Positions 59,901-64,000 of a stretch of DNA of 64,000 bases are shown here, piece by piece. The notes under the pieces were generated by a model. The model had not been told where the DNA came from, searched no databases, and saw nothing but the letters and a program-made list of their open reading frames with translations. This DNA comes from Litoditis marina (lineage: Eukaryota > Nematoda > Chromadorea > Rhabditida > Rhabditidae). Location of the stretch: assembly GCA_964036275.1 (NCBI GenBank), contig OZ038439.1:7198169-7262168 (forward strand), read 5' to 3'. The position numbers and the translations under genes were made by a program. Each line of letters starts with the position of its first letter. Within the stretch, counting starts at the first letter, position 1.

Positions 59901-62409
59901 TTTGTTGGTAATCGTCACGAATATCTGTGGTTGAGAACCTGTAAAACACTGTGGGAACTGAAGTTGCATTCTTGAACACTCCTAAGTATCCTAAGTAAGT
60001 GCTTGAAGATCCCGTCTGTTTCATCCCATCCTGCGTCTCTCGCTCTGACTCACTATTGATTGCCTCTTACATCCCGGCGGGAGGTGAGAGCAGAGAAATA
60101 GCGTATGTTTGAGGAGACGCAGGACGGGATGAAGGTGCCGGGATCCTATCATACGTATCTCAACCAACCTACGCATTTTTCAAACACTTCATGTTTATCT
60201 AATTTCACGTTGTTTCGAGATACACACGTGGTGAATTAATGCGCATGAGAGACAGGATGGAGTAAAAATGCGAGGGTCTGTCAACATTTACCTATATTTG
60301 TTACCTATATTTCTTCAATCCCTCATAAAACCAAAGTTCTTTCAAGCTCCTCAATCTTATTTCGCGAGCGGTTCAGGTTCACACCGTGCAGTGTTATTAT
60401 GTATCACTTCCACATATTTGAACTTCTGTCCGATTGTGAAAACCTGAAGTCTCACCTCGTGGCGGAGTTTAAATGATGTATAAACAAATTATGATTTTTC
60501 AAGAATGTCCACAACATGGCCTGTGGTTCGACATCAGACCAAGTTAAGTATATAAAAAGTGAAGTAACCAACACATTGGTCGGAATCATTTCTGGCACCC
60601 ATACGAGATCCCTCTGCACGTATAGATAGGGAATCATTCCATACTCAGACTCGTTCCATTGAAGTCTGTAGTCTGGCCAGAACTGGAACAGGAATATAGT
60701 CGTTTTATTCCTATCGAGACTCACACTGTATGATTACGTAGGAAATACTATAGTTCCCGTCTTTTCTACACAAACCACCTCGATAGAAAAAACGCTGTCG
60801 AACTCGACTATAGTTTAACAAACTCTTTTTTTTTCGCTATTTCGGATAATGTGGTAACTTGATGTTGATTGACAACTACTACATCCCAGACGGAACTCTA
60901 TGAAAAACAAATACTGGAATTGAAAGGAGTGGTCACGCAAAGTTAGCATCCTATTGAGGAACCGTGCACTTTGTTAATGCACGTTTCTGAGTTCTGCTGT
61001 GTTTAACATGTTCCACGTGACTACGCAGTTGACTAACAGTACATTTGACAGGTGGTCAGAATTGAATGCGAAACTGACAATCATATAGTCGAGAAGAACG
61101 TCGATTTTCTGTTCTGTTTCTGTCTGAAAAATACAAATTGAAGAAATGAACAAAAATAGTTTTACCTTGTGCTTAAATTTTGTCAGATGTTTTTCTATAG
61201 AGTTGTGTATTAGTCTATTAGTATAGTTTTAAAATGAGAAATGCAACAGGGATGGGAAAATTGGTTACGTTATTTTTTTGCAATTGTAGTTTGATGCCGC
61301 ACGTTGGAAACTCGATGAAGCCAACCACATTGAACGAATTGAAACCCGTCTGGCGTCTCTCACTTTGTGTTTCACATTCACGGAGGGATGTATAATAATG
61401 TATCGATTTGGAGGGATAAACATTATTTTCATTATTATCAATAATAGTTCTTGAACTGAGAGACGCAGGTTGGGATCTGACATTTGGGATATTCCTGGGT
61501 GAAGCCTTGGAACTCACCACTTTCATCAGTTTGAAATCGGCCAGAAGTACTTCAATTAGGAAGGGATCTGGGTGGGTTTGGTTGGATTCATTTAGTGCTA
61601 GATTGTTCACTGGAATCACGGTTAGACTACAAAGTACAGACTACAACTTTATGGAATAAACTTGAACAGTGGTTGAACCACATCGACCACAACCATTTCA
61701 GATAGTAGGTTCGTTTTCGTACCGTAACCATATATGTTCTCAGAACAAGCGTGAACGTATCTGTTGTGCTACTATGTCTCCTCATCTGTTTCCAATGTAG
61801 TTCAGATATGTAAAATAAGCAAATGAAAAAAGCAATAAAACACCTTCTTTGGTTGTGTTTTCTAAACACACATTGAATTGACGAAGATTGATGAGCAAAC
61901 TACAATCCAGAACTCACATGTTGTATAGACTGGGCCGACTCTTTGATTGTAGTCGGAGAAAAGTTTTATTTCCAGTTGTTTCTGATATTCTCGAAATTTC
62001 GCGAGATCTGTTAAAATATATAAGTTATAAGTTTATTTTACATGAAAGATGATTCCTAAAGAAAATAAAAATCTTCTACCGTTAACACAATCACATGTGA
62101 ATGCTCGAAGTTCGTGAAGTTGATTGGTAACCATTTTTAATGGGGTTATTCATGTTTTTACTCTAAACACCAATGAACTGACATACTTTAATACTTTAGT
62201 GCTCAGTTTCTTTCCTGTTTTTTCTATCTACTTCATTGTGTTTGGAGAGTTTGTGAGGTTATTGACTTTAGATATAGTCAGAAAACCAAAAATATTTGTT
62301 TGAAGCCTGTAGAAAACTCACAAAAGAGTATAAAGTACAAACCTGTGCTGTTCATATAATCTTGTAATGTGCATAAGGGAAAGAAAATTGTGAGAATCAG
62401 TAGAATCAT
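56978..62409 (-). CDS. Cys-loop ligand-gated ion channel subunit, compact and divergent
   Basis: Thirteen exons on the minus strand: 62409-62343, 62007-61918, 61609-61518, 61123-61079, 60682-60573, 59938-59893, 59553-59488, 58977-58855, 58575-58495, 58203-58075, 57864-57771, 57350-57242 and 57077-56978. Phases agree and give 383 residues. The signal peptide is MILLILTIFFPLCTLQ. The ligand-binding domain has FWPDYRLQWN, LVWVPEMIP and SNGTI, and the Cys-loop from CTFDVSR to WDTQFC with 13 residues between the Cys. M1 contains PSYIINTMSIVGIF. M2 is LTVGLTNIMTMTFLLGV, preceded by SMAR. M3 is IYFISNLLIVIVAVALVL and M4 IHIAMQLVNLLTFICF. The M3-M4 loop is under 30 residues, much shorter than usual in animals. 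The loop B Trp of nicotinic receptors is absent and there is no vicinal Cys pair in loop C. It should form a pentameric channel; the ligand is unknown. The exon 5 donor (AATGT|GTTGG) was chosen by phase. Confidence 0.87.
57443..57575. mobile_element. CATCCCATCC palindromic MITE, copy A
   Basis: Terminal inverted repeats: ATCCCGACCTTTTCATCCTA with TTCTGCGTCTC on the left, GAGACGCAGGATGGGATG with AAGGTGCCGGGAT on the right. It lies in an intron of the channel gene, inverted relative to copy B at 60008. Confidence 0.8.
58255..58492 (+). repeat. GA-rich microsatellite with a ~28-bp superrepeat
   Basis: GAGAGAGATACAGAGAAAAG units repeat about five times inside a GA tract, in an intron of the channel gene directly after exon 9. 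Confidence 0.92.
60008..60145. mobile_element. CATCCCATCC palindromic MITE, copy B
   Basis: The ends CATCCCATCCTGCGTCTC and GAGACGCAGGACGGGATG are inverted repeats, extended by GATCCCG and CGGGATC. The interior (CATCCCGGCGGGAGG, AGAGCAGAGAAATAGCG) is the inverse of copy A. A diverged relative lies at about 61345-61475. Confidence 0.8.
60935..61026 (+). mobile_element. Small TIR element, TCACGTGA family (intronic copy)
   Basis: TTTCTGAGTTCTGCTGTGTT and ATGTTCCACGTGACTACGCA match the copy at 22076. It lies in an intron of the channel gene. Confidence 0.65.
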
Positions 62410-62624
62410 TTGGAACAAATATGTCACAAATGAACAGCATCTATTTGATTATTAGTTGGAAGTCTATTTTTTGTTTTCGAAAAACGAGTTTTATTTGCAT
62501 TGAAACTTTAGACACCGGTGTTCCATACAGACGCTAATGAATTGCTTTTCATGTCTGGGTAGGATTCAATCTCAGTAATCAAAACACAAAAGTCACTCTT
62601 TTGGTCGATCGATGAAAAGTCAAG

Positions 62625-62829
62625 TATGGTCGTTGCCAACGGAAAGGCCGAAGTTCACTGTTTATCTCACTTTCTGCTATATACGCACACATGTCTTCGT
62701 TCCCAAGGCATGACGGCTATGTGCTCTAATGGCGCAGTTGTTAGGGCCACGCTACAAATCTTTTGCTTGCAGGTTCGATTCCGGCGAGAGAGAGAGAGAG
62801 AGAAGTTTATAAATTTGACACTCACTATA
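62625..62829 (+). mobile_element. tRNA-bearing MITE-like element, copy 8
   Basis: From TATGGTCGTTGCC to GACACTCACTATA. The B-box-like GGTTCGATTCCGG is intact, followed by a short GA expansion. It lies about 220 bp upstream of the channel gene start codon. Confidence 0.85.
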
Positions 62830-62881
62830 AGCCTGCAAGGCAGAGTTCAGACACATGTGGCACACTTCTGTTAGCTTTGAA

Positions 62882-63063
62882 GGGGGACAGAAAGGAGACT
62901 TAGAATGAAAGAGCTAATCAAGAGAAACCGATAAGTATAACTTCTGATTCGAACTAACGAATCTAATTTGCATACGGTTGACACGTTTTTTCCTGTTTTG
63001 GCGCGCACAACGTTATATTTAGGTACCGCGGGGTACCTAAACTAGTTTTCCTTTCTGCTCCCG
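62882..63063 (+). mobile_element. MITE with central palindrome, copy 2
   Basis: Related to the copy at 51744 over its whole length. The ends are GGGGGACAGAAAGGAGA and TTTTCCTTTCTGCTCCC. The palindrome at 63018-63041 has one mismatch (GGTACCGCGGGGTACC core). Confidence 0.85.
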
Positions 63064-63464
63064 TTTAAAGTGTCTAACTATTTCAATTATCAATAGCTTA
63101 GGAGATGCTTACTATCTTATATGAAGTTAAAAGGACATGTTGCTATGCTGTAACCTTTCCAATTGCTTTCCGCCAGTATTCACGAGAAAAACGGAATGAG
63201 CACACGTTTTCTCACAGGTTTTATAACCTTTTAGAGTTTACCAACTATCTATTTCATTGAATTCATTCTTTCCCATACCAAACTTATAGTAGTCTTAAGC
63301 TTTTGGTTCTACATATATATTGATTTTTCTTTACAGCATCTGATGAGAGCTCTTAGTATTCAATTTTCAACGTGTAGTTGTTTCCATTGATGTTTTTGAA
63401 AACATTTTTATGTAGCCATTTTTTCACAGGACAAAAAAATAAAATTTTTAGTGTAGAAAATAAT

Positions 63465-63949
63465 TTATTTGACGGCAAAACAAATAAAAGTCAACAAGTT
63501 GATCAATTGCATGGCAATATGGATCAGATGATAGCGTCTGGTTTTATACAAAAATGAAGTGAATCTGAAATAAGGACGAATAAATATTCATAAACTCAAA
63601 ATATCTCTTATTAAAAAATACACGGCAAGTTACACATCAAAAAATTATCTTTTCACGTATAAAAACTCTCCTAGAGTAGAGGCGAAACGTACCACTTCTT
63701 TTTCATCCTCCTATCAATCGAATCACATCAGTTCAACTTCGAATTGCTGAGCTTTTCATTTATTTACCTTTCCTTTGCTAATGAAAACAATAGCTTGATT
63801 TTTTTTTTGAGAACAGAACTTTGGAGGGAGAACTTACTTGTGAGCTGGTTGTTTGGTTGCTTTTCTCTTTAGCAATGGCAAATCAGATATAGCCAGGACA
63901 AGCCCCACAGAAACTATTACAATCAGTAGGTTGGAGATGAAATATATTC
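63465..63949 (-). CDS. 3' end of a tandem Cys-loop channel subunit (partial)
   Basis: The last two exons only: 63949-63838 encodes M3 (GIYFISNLLIVIVSVGLVLA) and a basic loop (LLKRKATKQPAHK), and 63564-63465 encodes M4 (HIAMQLINLLTFICFAVK) and the stop. The exon lengths 112 and 100 compare with 109 and 100 in the neighbour at 56978-62409, and the sequences are close. It is a tandem duplicate on the same strand, with the rest beyond the window. The M3-M4 loop is equally short. Confidence 0.9.
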
Positions 63950-64000
63950 CTGGCAATAAAATAGAAGTAGTTAATACAACTCCAGAGGTAAAACTCATCT

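Larger units (their letters stand above)
62410..63464. other. Intergenic between tandem channel genes
   Basis: About 1.05 kb upstream of the first channel gene and downstream of its tandem copy. It is largely occupied by tRNA-bearing element copy 8 and the second copy of the 180-bp MITE, so the promoter of the channel gene is probably short or overlaps these elements. Confidence 0.6.

Overview
The window looks like nuclear DNA of a rhabditid nematode, most likely a Caenorhabditis or close relative. The evidence is short exons joined at TTTTCAG-type 3' splice sites, 3' splice sites placed directly before start codons (as in spliced-leader trans-splicing), and nematode-expanded families: C-type lectins, Kunitz/lustrin-type secreted proteins, a Gly/Tyr-rich peptide and a Cys-loop receptor. 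I read the gene models by eye. Exon phases were checked for every join, but no database search was possible.

Layout. Positions 1 to about 18790 are one satellite array of a 159-bp monomer, about 118 copies, running off the left edge. It has nested higher-order repeats and a conserved 24-bp dyad in each monomer. It abuts the 3' end of a 14-exon C-type lectin gene (18961-25859, minus strand; two lectin domains plus two worm-specific Cys-rich domains). Next on the minus strand come a shorter relative with only the Cys-rich domains (26845-30987), a small secreted Cys-rich protein (32568-35283), a Gly/Tyr-rich peptide gene (36304-38249) and a Kunitz-lustrin-Kunitz gene that carries an in-frame stop (39568-42486).

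An intact paralogue of the Kunitz gene lies head-to-head on the plus strand (44956-47227). It is followed on the plus strand by a 10-exon membrane-anchored short-chain dehydrogenase (49792-56439). The right end holds a 13-exon Cys-loop ligand-gated channel on the minus strand (56978-62409) and the last two exons of a tandem copy (63465-63949, cut by the window edge).

Most of these proteins are predicted to be secreted or to sit in membranes. There is no operon-like spacing and no sign that they form one pathway. The arrangement resembles a repeat-rich chromosome-arm region with recently duplicated, fast-evolving families.

Introns and intergenic DNA are dense with small mobile elements. The most frequent is a ~200-bp family with imperfect terminal inverted repeats around an internal tRNA-like Pol III promoter (eight loci). 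One copy is split by a 1.6-kb inserted element with its own terminal inverted repeats. Other families include a tandem-palindrome MITE, several foldback elements and long GA/CT microsatellites. The most unusual items are the satellite architecture, the tRNA-bearing MITE family, the compact divergent Cys-loop channel and the broken Kunitz gene.
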